Of a DNA stretch of 20,209 bases, positions 1-7,374 are shown in pieces. This stretch comes from JBBRUG01 sp038247995 (GTDB lineage Bacteria > Chloroflexota > Chloroflexia > Chloroflexales > Chloroflexaceae). The position numbers and the translations under genes were made by a program. Under the pieces are notes generated by a model. It worked only from the letters and a program-made list of their open reading frames with translations, was not told the origin of the DNA and did no database searches. The DNA lies in the NCBI GenBank assembly GCA_038247995.1, contig JBBRUG010000073.1, forward strand, positions 1 through 20,209, in the 5' to 3' direction. Each line of letters opens with the position of its first letter. The stretch's first letter is position 1.

Positions 1-1
1 G

Positions 2-922
2 GAGTCGTTTCAGCCGCAGGTAGCGGGTTTTATTGTGCGTTCCTACAGCGAGGAGTACAGTTCGTGGCGCGCCCGCGGCAGCCTGGCTCAACTCCTGCGC
101 GATCATAACGTGGTGGCGATCAGCGAGGTCGATACGCGGGCGCTGACGCGCCATATTCGCACGGCAGGCGCGATGCGCGGCATCATCAGCAGCGCTGGCG
201 CCGATGTTGCAGCGCTGGTGGCGAAAACCCGCGCTGCACCAACGATGGAGGGCCGGGATCTGACCCGCGTGGTGACCTGTGCCGAGCCGTATCATTGGGT
301 TGAAGGTTCGGCGCCGTTCGTACCCGCGCAGGCCGGTGTTGCGCCCACCACGCTGAAGCATCACGTTGTCGCCTACGACTTCGGCCTCAAGCGCACGATC
401 CTGCGCCGCCTGGTCGATCACGGCTGCCGCGTCACTGTGGTGCCGGCGACGACCAGTGCCGCCGAGACACTCGCGCTCAGCCCTGATGGCGTCTTCTACT
501 CCAACGGCCCGGGTGATCCCGCCGCTGCCGATTATGCTGCCGTAACGCTGCGCGATCTCATGGGCCGCGTGCCGGTTTTTGGGATCTGCCTCGGCCACCA
601 GTTGATGGGCCTGGCGCTCGGTGGGCGCACCTACAAGTTGCCCTTCGGCCATCACGGCGCGAATCACCCGGTGCGCTACTTGCCCACCGGCAAAGTCGAG
701 ATCACCTCGCAGAACCATGGTTTCGCCGTCGATCCCGATAGCCTGCCCGGTGAGGTTGAGATCACCCATGTCAACCTGAACGACCAGACCATAGAAGGGC
801 TGCGCCACCCGAGCCTGCGCGCCTTTAGCGTGCAATACCACCCCGAGGCCGGCCCCGGCCCCCACGACGCCACCTACCTGTTCCGTGAGTTCGTGCAACT
901 GATGGATGCTGGAGTGAAGTAA
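2..922 (+). CDS. carA: Carbamoyl-phosphate synthase small subunit (5' end cut by window)
   Basis: This is the glutaminase subunit of carbamoyl-phosphate synthetase. It hydrolyses glutamine and channels ammonia to CarB to make carbamoyl phosphate for pyrimidine and arginine synthesis in the cytoplasm. The frame is open from base 2 (ESFQPQVAGF...), so the gene starts left of the window; about 306 residues are visible against a usual 360-390. The visible part holds the end of the CarA-specific N-terminal domain (VDTRALTRHIR, GAMRGI), followed by a class I glutamine amidotransferase domain. That domain carries the nucleophile elbow GICLGHQ (Cys codon 587-589) and the catalytic pair in YHPEAGPGPHD (His codon 839-841, Glu codon 845-847). 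The product is therefore expected to be active. carB does not follow. No clear terminator was seen after the TAA stop. The identification is firm. Confidence 0.97.
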   Translation, partial: ESFQPQVAGFIVRSYSEEYSSWRARGSLAQLLRDHNVVAISEVDTRALTRHIRTAGAMRGIISSAGADVAALVAKTRAAPTMEGRDLTRVVTCAEPYHWVEGSAPFVPAQAGVAPTTLKHHVVAYDFGLKRTILRRLVDHGCRVTVVPATTSAAETLALSPDGVFYSNGPGDPAAADYAAVTLRDLMGRVPVFGICLGHQLMGLALGGRTYKLPFGHHGANHPVRYLPTGKVEITSQNHGFAVDPDSLPGEVEITHVNLNDQTIEGLRHPSLRAFSVQYHPEAGPGPHDATYLFREFVQLMDAGVK

Positions 923-1239
923 CTACAGTTGTTCCCCCGCGCGTCTTGCTGCGCTACCACTGCATAGCCCGTGGGCCGTCTGTGCATGATGTGCGGGGCC
1001 TCTTTGTGCCGTAGGGTGTAGTAAGCTGTCGCTTGTTCCCCGGTTCCTCGGTTCCCCGGTTCCTTAGGCTTCCACGCGCGACCTGGTAACGTAGCCCTGT
1101 TAGACTGGCGCTGTTTCGTTGCGTTCGCCACTTGCTTGCGCACTGAGCACCACGCGTGAGCCGCTGAGCGACTGAGCCGCGTGGCGCGCTATGATCGCGT
1201 CGTCCTGATCCAGGCTCAACAGTGTTGTCCGCCGCTATA
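923..1239. other. Intergenic region without a gene
   Basis: About 317 bases between carA and the glycosyltransferase gene carry no ORF with coding character. Visible structure is limited to the 8-bp tandem repeat at 1034-1065 (listed separately), three copies of CTGAGC (1143, 1164, 1172), and a weak 7-bp inverted repeat CCACGCG/CGCGTGG (1150-1156 with 1178-1184). A TATAAT box at 1236-1241 lies directly on the possible ATG start of the next gene. It has no recognisable -35, so I do not call it a promoter with confidence. Confidence 0.6.
1034..1065. repeat. 8-bp tandem repeat, consensus GGTTCCYY, four units
   Basis: Four consecutive 8-bp units can be read: TGTTCCCC, GGTTCCTC, GGTTCCCC and GGTTCCTT. 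The array sits in non-coding DNA downstream of carA. It looks like a small iterated intergenic repeat; whether it is multicopy in the genome cannot be judged from this window. Confidence 0.75.
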
Positions 1240-2796
1240 ATGGAGCCGCCTGTGACGCAACTTACGCCTGAGGCCCCGGTTCATGCCGGCAGAGCCGCGC
1301 GGATTGAACCTGCTCAAGCTGCGGCGTTGGTCATCGTTAGTCTTGCTGCGCTGAGCTACTTTCTCTGGTACATCGTTTCGTTTCGTGCCTACCCCGCCGA
1401 CGACGCCTTCATTCATATGCGCAGTGCGCGCAACTTCCTGAGCACGGGCGCGCCCTATTTTAATCCGAGTGAAGCCGTTGCGGCCACAAGCTCGCCGCTC
1501 TGGGTCGTCGTGCTGACCAGCAGTTTTGCTGTAGCCGGCGCTTCACCCGGCGTTGTCGCGTTTCTTGTCGGCCTCTTCACGATCGGGTTGTACCTGGCGC
1601 TGACGACCGTACTCAGTGAAGATCTTGGAGCATTACCCGCCGCGCTGATGGCAACCCTGATCATCGCGGTTACGACCCTTGCCACGGCTGCCCAGTTGAT
1701 GGAGTCGACGCTGGCGCTGCTCTTCTGGTGTCTGTCGCTGATCAGCGTGCGCAAGCAACAAGCCGTGCGCGCCGGTGTGTTGGCCGGGTTGGCGTTTTGC
1801 ACGCGCTATGAAATGGTGCTCTGGCTGGCCCTCGCCATGCTGGTTCTGCCGGGTTGGCGCGCCAAGCACCGCTATGTGCTTGGCGCGTCCGGCCCATTAG
1901 CCGCGTTGTCGCTCTTCAATTTCGGCTATTTTGGTAGTTTCGTGCCGAATACCGTGCGCGCCAAGTCAATCATCTATCAGATGAGCATTGCCGACGCCAT
2001 TGGAACCTTGCGACTGGGCTATAACGTCGTGGCGTTTGGGAGCGTGCTGGCGCTGCTGGTACTGCTGATCGGCTGCTTCCTGCGCGACCGTGAACGTCGG
2101 CCAGTTGCAGCGGTGCTTGCGTTCGGTGCGCTGCTGATGGGCCTGTATGTCGTGCGACAGACGTTCGTCTTTCCGTGGTATCGCCCGCTCTACCTGTTGC
2201 CGTTGTTCACGGGTTGTGTGCTAGCGTTGGCCATGCGCGGCTGGCCGCAACAGCTGCTGGCGGCCCTCTTGATCGGCATGATCGGGGCGCTCCCGATTGC
2301 GATCAGCGTCCGTGAAACGGTGGGCCTGGGTACGGGCCGCCACGAACTCTACAGTGAATATGGCCCGGGATTGCGCGTCAACAGGTATCTACAGATTGGG
2401 GCGGATCTCCAGGCGCGCTATCCGCAGGCATCCTTGCTCACCTCTGAGGTGGGCGGGTTGGGCTGGAGCTTCGAGGGTCGCATCATTGATGGTGTGGGCC
2501 TGATCTCGCCCGAAATGTTACGCTTCCACCCGATGTCCGTGCCTGCCGATCGTGCAAACGGCGGCCTGGGCGCTCTTCCGCCCCAAGCGGTGGTTCTGGC
2601 GCGCCCGGATCTGATTGTCTCGATGGATATTTTCAGTATGGCATTGCGCCGCGATATCGCTTCAGGCGCTATTACCGGCTACAGCCTCGACGCGCGCTAC
2701 CCGGCGCTCGCCCCCGCTGCCGAGCAACCCCTGCCTGATTTCCGCTTGTGGGGCGCGCAAGAAACGCTCGTGTATGTACGTGATGCCGCACCCTGA
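1240..2796 (+). CDS. GT-C type polytopic membrane glycosyltransferase
   Basis: This is a 518-residue membrane protein with roughly ten hydrophobic segments after a short cytoplasmic N-terminus. Right after the first membrane helix comes an acidic ADDAFIHMRSARN motif, then FNPSEAVAATSSPLW. This layout (Asp-Asp in the first extramembrane loop, then a TSPLW motif) is that of GT-C enzymes, which transfer sugars from polyprenyl-phosphate donors outside the membrane; AftB-like arabinosyltransferases and DUF2029/PMT-like proteins are relatives. The C-terminal soluble part has GLGWSFEGRIIDGVGL, also usual there. Donor and acceptor cannot be told. The start is uncertain. ATG 1240 has no Shine-Dalgarno sequence, GTG 1252 has GGAG six bases upstream, and GTG 1222 is also in frame. 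It stands alone between carA and the HEPN-CBS gene. A role in glycosylating the cell envelope or surface proteins is inferred. Confidence 0.8.
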   Translation: MEPPVTQLTPEAPVHAGRAARIEPAQAAALVIVSLAALSYFLWYIVSFRAYPADDAFIHMRSARNFLSTGAPYFNPSEAVAATSSPLWVVVLTSSFAVAGASPGVVAFLVGLFTIGLYLALTTVLSEDLGALPAALMATLIIAVTTLATAAQLMESTLALLFWCLSLISVRKQQAVRAGVLAGLAFCTRYEMVLWLALAMLVLPGWRAKHRYVLGASGPLAALSLFNFGYFGSFVPNTVRAKSIIYQMSIADAIGTLRLGYNVVAFGSVLALLVLLIGCFLRDRERRPVAAVLAFGALLMGLYVVRQTFVFPWYRPLYLLPLFTGCVLALAMRGWPQQLLAALLIGMIGALPIAISVRETVGLGTGRHELYSEYGPGLRVNRYLQIGADLQARYPQASLLTSEVGGLGWSFEGRIIDGVGLISPEMLRFHPMSVPADRANGGLGALPPQAVVLARPDLIVSMDIFSMALRRDIASGAITGYSLDARYPALAPAAEQPLPDFRLWGAQETLVYVRDAAP

Positions 2797-2807
2797 GAAA
2801 CACATTG

Positions 2808-2813
2808 TATAAT
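2808..2813 (+). promoter_or_regulatory. Possible -10 box for the HEPN-CBS operon
   Basis: A perfect TATAAT, preceded directly by TTG, begins 11 bases after the glycosyltransferase stop and 120 bases before the HEPN-CBS start. No good -35 hexamer lies 16-19 bases upstream, so this is only a candidate promoter for the 2934-4768 operon. Confidence 0.4.
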
Positions 2814-2933
2814 AGTGCAGATCCAGACTGGGCATGTGGCGCATCCGTAGCGCATTGGAATAAGCTTTGCGGCCTGCCGACTGCGTCTGACAATCTGGCG
2901 TGCTGAGCCGCCTGCGCACAACGGAACGGTGTC

Positions 2934-3677
2934 ATGACCGACCACTCTCCCACAGCCGGCTTCGCCCGCCGCCTCGCCCATTTGCGGGCGCTGCGCAACG
3001 ATGACCCTGCGGCTGCCGGTGATCAGGGGCTAAAGCTGCTGGAGGAGTATCTGGAGCACCTGGCGCTTACTGTCGGCTACCAACAAAACGTCGGCAGCAT
3101 CGGGCGCTATGTGGGTTGGTTGCGCAAACGCGGCCAACTCAGTCGCGATCTGCTTGATCGATGTGAAGCCTACGCGCAGGTGCGCAATTGCCTGGCGCAC
3201 AGTTACGGCCTGCAAACGAGCCCGGCCCTAGCGGCTGAAGTCGTCGATTTCCTCGGCGTGCTGATCCGACATGAGGCGGCGACGGCGGCGCAGATGATGA
3301 GTGCGAATATTCGCAGTGTGGCCGAAGATGCGCCGCTGCGCCAGGCCCGCGATCTGATGCTGCGTGAGCGTTTTGGGCGCCTGCCGGTGCTGCGCGGCAA
3401 AGTGGTGACGGCCCTGCTGACGGAGCGTGATCTCGTTGCTGCCGAAGCCGACGCCGATACCAATGGCGGTACCATCGATACGATGCTGGTGCGCGACGCC
3501 CTGCCGGCCAACGCCCGCAAGCGCTTTCAGGTTATTGAAGCTTCCGCCGAGCACGCCTCGATGCTCGCCGCGTTGCGCCGCTCCGGCGTCGAGGCGCTGA
3601 TCGTCACCCGCGACGGGCGCACCAATCAACCGCCGCTGGGCATCATCACCCACGCGGATGTGTTGTTTCGAACGTGA
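2934..3677 (+). CDS. HepT-like HEPN domain fused to two CBS domains
   Basis: This 247-residue soluble protein has two parts. Residues about 10-105 are helical and end in RNCLAHSYG, in which Arg84, His89 and Tyr91 give the exact Rx4HxY motif of HepT-type HEPN ribonucleases. Residues about 106-245 form a pair of CBS motifs (ANIRSVAEDAPL...GRLPVLRG...LLTERDLV and MLVRDALP...GVEALIV...LGIITHADVLF), a module that usually binds adenine nucleotides and gates a partner domain. An RNase, or a catalytically quiet helical domain, controlled by a nucleotide ligand is the inference. No MNT nucleotidyltransferase antitoxin lies beside it, unlike in HEPN/MNT toxin-antitoxin pairs. ATG 2934 has a weak GGAA eight bases upstream. 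The DNA methyltransferase follows after 34 bases on the same strand, so the two are probably co-transcribed. Domain calls are good; function is open. Confidence 0.8.
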   Translation: MTDHSPTAGFARRLAHLRALRNDDPAAAGDQGLKLLEEYLEHLALTVGYQQNVGSIGRYVGWLRKRGQLSRDLLDRCEAYAQVRNCLAHSYGLQTSPALAAEVVDFLGVLIRHEAATAAQMMSANIRSVAEDAPLRQARDLMLRERFGRLPVLRGKVVTALLTERDLVAAEADADTNGGTIDTMLVRDALPANARKRFQVIEASAEHASMLAALRRSGVEALIVTRDGRTNQPPLGIITHADVLFRT

Positions 3678-3711
3678 TCTTAGCGCAATCCGCAATACCG
3701 TCAGAAAAGCC

Positions 3712-4566
3712 ATGACCTCCGACAACAACGGCATCGACCCGCGCAACCGCCTGAACGACCTTACTGGCCGTGAGTGGGTTTATGCGTTGCGATCGGTGAT
3801 TTCGACGCGCTACCCCACCAGCGGGCCTGAGTCGTATGGGCATGCCTTGCGCCGCATGCATCCCTCGCCTAAGCCGCCGCAGTTGATGGCTGAACTGGTG
3901 CGCTTCTTCACCAAAACCGGCGGCCATGTGCTCGATCCATTCGCCGGCGTCGGCGGCACGTTGATCGCGTGCAGTATGGAGGGCCGCAGCGCTGTAGGGG
4001 TGGATTTGTCGCCGGTGTACGCCGACTGTTATGCAGCGGTGTGCGCCGCGCTGGAACTCGCCCCACAGCCGTATGTCGTTGGTGATGCGCGGCACATGGC
4101 TGCGCTGGCCGCGGTGCAGCGCCAACCCTTCGATCTAATCCTCACCGACCCGCCGTACGCCCAGATGCTCGCTAAAGAACGTACCGGCGAGCGTAAGAAG
4201 CGCGGCCAGAGCGATCCGACGCCTTTCACCGACTCGACCGCCGATCTAGGCAACCTCGATTATTGGGCCTTCCTCGCTGAACTACGCACCATTCTGGTTG
4301 GCGCGCTGCCGTTGCTCCGCCCACGCGGCCATCTCATCCTCTTCACCAAAGATCTGCAACCGACAGCCATGCATCACAATATGCTCCACGCCGATATCGT
4401 TGCTGCGCTGCGCGACGCGCCCGACCTGGAGTTTCGCGGCTACCGGATCTGGCACGATCAGAGTTTAAATCTTTACCCCTTCGGCTACCCCTTCGCCTTT
4501 GTCGCCAATCAGATGCACCAGTTTATTTTGATTTTCCGCTACTTGCCTGAAAGGAAGCAACCATGA
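3712..4566 (+). CDS. Orphan DNA N6-adenine/N4-cytosine methyltransferase
   Basis: This 284-residue SAM-dependent methyltransferase has motif I DPFAGVGGT (residues 75-83) and catalytic motif IV DPPY (146-149). LTGREW lies near the N-terminus and HPSPKPPQLMAELVRFF just before motif I. The PKPPxL...DPFAGxGxT block resembles the C-terminal half of N6/N4 methylases (PF01555), but here it precedes DPPY, the order of the gamma/alpha class and of TRM11-like enzymes. A DNA methylase modifying adenine or cytosine amino groups is most likely; an RNA guanine methylase is the alternative. There is no restriction endonuclease or specificity subunit nearby. An in-frame ATG at 3658 would overlap the CBS gene. 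ATG 3712 is preferred because it begins just after that gene and the family's conserved part starts soon after. The stop overlaps the next start as ATGA. Confidence 0.85.
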   Translation: MTSDNNGIDPRNRLNDLTGREWVYALRSVISTRYPTSGPESYGHALRRMHPSPKPPQLMAELVRFFTKTGGHVLDPFAGVGGTLIACSMEGRSAVGVDLSPVYADCYAAVCAALELAPQPYVVGDARHMAALAAVQRQPFDLILTDPPYAQMLAKERTGERKKRGQSDPTPFTDSTADLGNLDYWAFLAELRTILVGALPLLRPRGHLILFTKDLQPTAMHHNMLHADIVAALRDAPDLEFRGYRIWHDQSLNLYPFGYPFAFVANQMHQFILIFRYLPERKQP

Positions 4567-4768
4567 CTGTCGAAAGTCCGGCCGATTTGGCAGGGTTGAT
4601 GGTTTGGTGTTGACGATTGAGCCGCACGTCACTACCGGGCGGGGGCGGATCTACCAGGCTGCCGATGGCTGGACGCTGATCACCACCGACGGCGCCCAGG
4701 TGGCCAACTTCGAGCATACAATCGTGATTACGAATGATCGCCCAATTGTGGTGACTACACAGCCGTAG
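4563..4768 (+). pseudogene. map: Methionine aminopeptidase relic with large internal deletion
   Basis: This degraded type I methionine aminopeptidase gene has lost its middle. From ATG 4563, overlapping the methyltransferase stop as ATGA, one frame reads MTVESPADLAGLM, which resembles the start of MetAP, and then stops at 4611-4613. Two bases out of frame, from 4601, the DNA reads GLVLTIEPHV...DGWTLITTDGAQVANFEHTIVIT to a TAG at 4766-4768. This is the C-terminal 55 residues of MetAP, including the metal-ligand Glu residues of TIEP and FEHT. The Asp, Asp and His metal ligands and roughly 180 residues between are missing. Codon use still looks like the neighbours, so the deletion is probably recent, or the assembly is collapsed here. 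A Shine-Dalgarno AAGGAAG remains upstream. Intact MetAP removes initiator methionine, so another copy must exist elsewhere. Confidence 0.85.
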
Positions 4769-4789
4769 CACCCTACCGCCTACTACGGC
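4762..4789. terminator. Inverted repeat between convergent genes
   Basis: A perfect 7-bp inverted repeat, GCCGTAG (4762-4768) and CTACGGC (4783-4789), has a 14-base loop. The two arms carry the stop codons of the plus-strand map relic and the minus-strand amidohydrolase. A bidirectional terminator is plausible from position, but there is no T-tract on either side. Confidence 0.35.
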
Positions 4790-6123
4790 CCCGGCGTAAT
4801 CTCCACGCCATTGCGTACGACAAGCAACGGCTTCGTCAGCGCCCACATATCGCTCAGCGGATCGCCGGCTACAACCAGCAGATCCGCCCGTTTGCCTAGC
4901 TCCACGGTTCCCAATTCATCGCCTAACCCCACCACAATTGCGCTATTGCGCGTCGCCGCAACAATAATATCCATTGGTGTCATGCCGGCTTTCAGCCAAT
5001 GCTTGATCTCGGCCATCGGCATGCCCAGCGGCATTCCAGGCACTCCGCCGTAATCGTCGCCCAGGGCCAGGATGCCCCCTGCGGCGGCAAAGCGACGCAG
5101 GTTATCGTACATAATCGGCTGGGTGATCCGCCGCCACTGCACAGCCTGGCCGCGACTATCGGCCAGCGCCTCATAAACAGCGATGGTGGGGACGAGAGCG
5201 ACATCGCGCTCGACCATCTCGCTGATCAGATCGTCGGGGATGCGATCACGCGGCGCATGGGCTGCATCGTGGATGCCGTTACGGGTCGCGCGGCGTAACC
5301 CGGCGGATCGATCGACGTGGGCGGTAACGCGGGCGCCATAGGCACGGGCAACTTCAGTGATCGCCTGAATCTCTGCATCGGAGAGTTCCGGCCAGCTTAC
5401 ATCAGTGCGCCCGCTCACAGCGATCTTGATCTGATCGATCCCGGTTGCCAGCAACGCTTCAATTTCGGCCTGCGCGTTTGCGGTCCCGCTTACGGCTATG
5501 GCATTCACGCGCAGAGCGGCAGTAGAGACCTGGAACGGATGGCCGCCGGGTACTGTAATGAGTGGCCCCGAGACAAGCAGGCGGGGCAGCGCGGGATCGC
5601 CGCTGGCCGCCAGGGCATCACGGCGCGCAACAAACTCGGTCGGGCTGGCCAGATCGCGCAAGGTCGTCACCCCGGCGTGCGTCCATTGCCGCAACTGATC
5701 GTCGCTCAAACTACTGACATGCGCATGCGCGTCGACAAAACCAGGTAGGATCGTCGCGCCTTGCAGATCGCGCACCTTTGTAGTACTGTCGTACACGAAC
5801 GTATCTGCACTGCCGATGGCCACGATCCAACCGTCGCGGATCCCGATGGCGGAATGAGTTAACGCTGGTGCCCCGGTAGCGTCGATCAGCGTTGCACCAA
5901 GCAACACCAGATCATAGCTTGGTAGCGGCTCTGCCGTAGGCGGAAGCGGTGTCGGCGGTTCTGCTGTGGGCAACAACGGTGTAGCCGTCGCCGGAGGTAA
6001 GGTCGGCGGCGGGATCGGTGTGACCGAAGGCTGTACCGTGGGAGCATTCGCAACAGGCGGCGGTGCCGCGCAACTGGTTAAGAGCAAACCGAGCGCCAGG
6101 AGTGGCGCGAGGAACCGGGACAT
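4783..6123 (-). CDS. Lipoprotein amidohydrolase (metal-dependent hydrolase)
   Basis: This 446-residue exported enzyme belongs to the amidohydrolase superfamily and resembles imidazolonepropionase-like cyclic amidases and prolidase-type members. Residues 1-18 form a lipoprotein signal with lipobox LTSC (Cys18). A Pro/Thr-rich linker to about residue 68 is followed by the catalytic barrel. Visible metal-site motifs are DAHAH (His133, His135), Lys233 in QIKIAV (candidate carboxylated lysine), His269 in TAHVD, His285/His289 in IHDAAH, and Asp356 in LGDDYGG. These support an active binuclear or mononuclear metal hydrolase tethered outside the membrane. The substrate is unknown; peptides or cyclic amides are possible. 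The start is well supported: GGAG lies nine bases upstream of ATG. It is divergent from the YihY gene and convergent with the map relic, so it is monocistronic. Confidence 0.88.
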   Translation of the reverse strand: MSRFLAPLLALGLLLTSCAAPPPVANAPTVQPSVTPIPPPTLPPATATPLLPTAEPPTPLPPTAEPLPSYDLVLLGATLIDATGAPALTHSAIGIRDGWIVAIGSADTFVYDSTTKVRDLQGATILPGFVDAHAHVSSLSDDQLRQWTHAGVTTLRDLASPTEFVARRDALAASGDPALPRLLVSGPLITVPGGHPFQVSTAALRVNAIAVSGTANAQAEIEALLATGIDQIKIAVSGRTDVSWPELSDAEIQAITEVARAYGARVTAHVDRSAGLRRATRNGIHDAAHAPRDRIPDDLISEMVERDVALVPTIAVYEALADSRGQAVQWRRITQPIMYDNLRRFAAAGGILALGDDYGGVPGMPLGMPMAEIKHWLKAGMTPMDIIVAATRNSAIVVGLGDELGTVELGKRADLLVVAGDPLSDMWALTKPLLVVRNGVEITPGP

Positions 6124-6234
6124 GAGCGCAATCTCCGGGCCTACACAGGAGTTATTGCAGGCATAACGTTTGCAACAATGTACAATAAGGATCCGTACGA
6201 TGGTCGTTTCAAGGATGTTTTAAAGGCGCACTCT

Positions 6235-7158
6235 ATGAGTATACGTGAGCTGTTCGCTGTTCTCAAGGCAACATGGGAAGAATTTAACGCCGATCGGGTT
6301 CCGCGGCTAGGGGCGGCGTTGGCTTATTTCGCTATTTTTTCACTAGCGCCGTTGTTGATTGTCATTATTGGGATCGCTGGGTTTTTTCTCGGGCGCGATA
6401 CAGCCCAGGTCGAAGTGCTGGCGCTGGCCAATGAGTATCTGGGCGTCCAGGGCGCTGAAGTTGTCGCCGATCTGATCGCCAATGCCAGCCAGCCCGGCAG
6501 TGGTTTGATCGCTACGACCATCGGCGTGGGTACGCTCCTCTTCGGCGCATCAAACTTGTTTGCCCAACTGCAAGGCACGCTGAACACGATCTTTGGCGTC
6601 GAGCCACGCCCGGATCGCGGTATTCTCGGCTTGGTTCGCGATCGTTCGCTCGCCTTCGCTTTTGTGCTCGGCAGCGGGTTTTTGCTGCTCGCGCTGATGA
6701 TTGCCAGTGCTGTGCTTAGTGTACTGAATAACCAGCTAAGCGATGTTGTTCCTAATCAGCTGTTAATCAACGAACTGCTCAACCGCAGCGGCTCAATCGT
6801 GATCACAAGTTTACTTTTTGCCGTGATCTATAAAGTCGTTCCCGACGCCAGGGTTGCCTGGCGCGATGTGCTCATCGGCGGTTTTGTTACTGCGCTGCTC
6901 TTCAGCATCGGGCGCTTCCTGCTTGGCTGGTATTTCAGCACCAGCGGTACCAGTTCGGTCTATGGCGCAGCTGGTTCACTCGCCGTACTGTTGCTCTGGA
7001 TCTTCGTCTCGGCGCAGATCTTCTTTCTCGGCGCCGAATTAATCCAGGTGTTGGCGCGGAAACGCGGTGCGCCAATTCAGCCGGCCCGGAACGCCGTTGC
7101 CGTTGGGAAGTGGAATCCGGCCAAAATGGCCCGCGAAACGGTTGATGCGGAAAAATGA
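6235..7158 (+). CDS. YihY/BrkB family inner-membrane protein
   Basis: This 307-residue polytopic protein has about six membrane helices. Family hallmarks are the N-terminal RVPRLGAALAYFAIFSLAPLL block, the ANEYLGVQGAEVV region, a central FGASNLFAQLQGTLNTIF segment, and the late WRDVLIGGFVTALLFSIGRFLLGWY and YGAAGSLAVLLLW helices. The family (PF03631, formerly misnamed ribonuclease BN) has no settled biochemical role and is thought to act in the envelope, possibly in transport. An in-frame ATG at 6178 adds 19 unconserved residues. I choose ATG 6235 because AAAGG lies eight bases upstream and a TACAAT -10-like box at 6181-6186 would put the transcript start after 6178. It is divergently oriented from the amidohydrolase. 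Confidence 0.92.
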   Translation: MSIRELFAVLKATWEEFNADRVPRLGAALAYFAIFSLAPLLIVIIGIAGFFLGRDTAQVEVLALANEYLGVQGAEVVADLIANASQPGSGLIATTIGVGTLLFGASNLFAQLQGTLNTIFGVEPRPDRGILGLVRDRSLAFAFVLGSGFLLLALMIASAVLSVLNNQLSDVVPNQLLINELLNRSGSIVITSLLFAVIYKVVPDARVAWRDVLIGGFVTALLFSIGRFLLGWYFSTSGTSSVYGAAGSLAVLLLWIFVSAQIFFLGAELIQVLARKRGAPIQPARNAVAVGKWNPAKMARETVDAEK

Positions 7159-7344
7159 AGGTTTGATAAACAGAATGTCATCTTTGGCTGCGCTGTATCA
7201 GTTCACCGTACGCTGCTCACGCAGATTAAACCGAATCCTGGACACACCGTCTACGCGGCATAGCGTACGTGACACTATAGAGTGTTTTGTGTTTGCCGGT
7301 GTCTCCCGGCGGTTAGCTTTTGCGGAAGCCTAACAATCCTGTCA
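7159..7344. other. Structured non-coding gap between YihY and protease genes
   Basis: No gene is seen. The stretch holds a perfect 8-bp inverted repeat, CGTACGCT (7207-7214) with AGCGTACG (7262-7269), enclosing a small CTGC/GCAG hairpin (7213-7224). A GCCGG/CCGGC hairpin with a six-base loop lies at 7295-7310. These may end the YihY transcript, but no T-tract follows any of them closely. The promoter of the protease gene begins at 7345. Confidence 0.5.
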
Positions 7345-7374
7345 TTGACAGTTTTATTGGCCGTAGTGTATGCT
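7345..7374 (+). promoter_or_regulatory. Sigma-70 type promoter of the subtilase gene
   Basis: A perfect -35 TTGACA (7345-7350) is followed after 18 bases by -10 TATGCT (7369-7374), itself preceded by TG. Transcription would start near 7381, leaving a leader of about 140 bases before GTG 7520. This is the clearest housekeeping-type promoter in the window. Confidence 0.75.

Noticed and set aside
1236..1241. TATAAT as promoter of the glycosyltransferase gene
   Set aside because: No -35 is present and the box overlaps the ATG candidate. It would only work if translation began further downstream, so I leave it as a note.
2934..3677. Ordinary HEPN/MNT toxin-antitoxin pair
   Set aside because: No nucleotidyltransferase (GSxxxG...DxD) gene flanks the HEPN gene on either side.
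3228..3746. 172-codon minus-strand ORF opposite the HEPN-CBS gene
   Set aside because: It is a shadow of the CBS coding region, with no recognisable domain and no ribosome-binding site.
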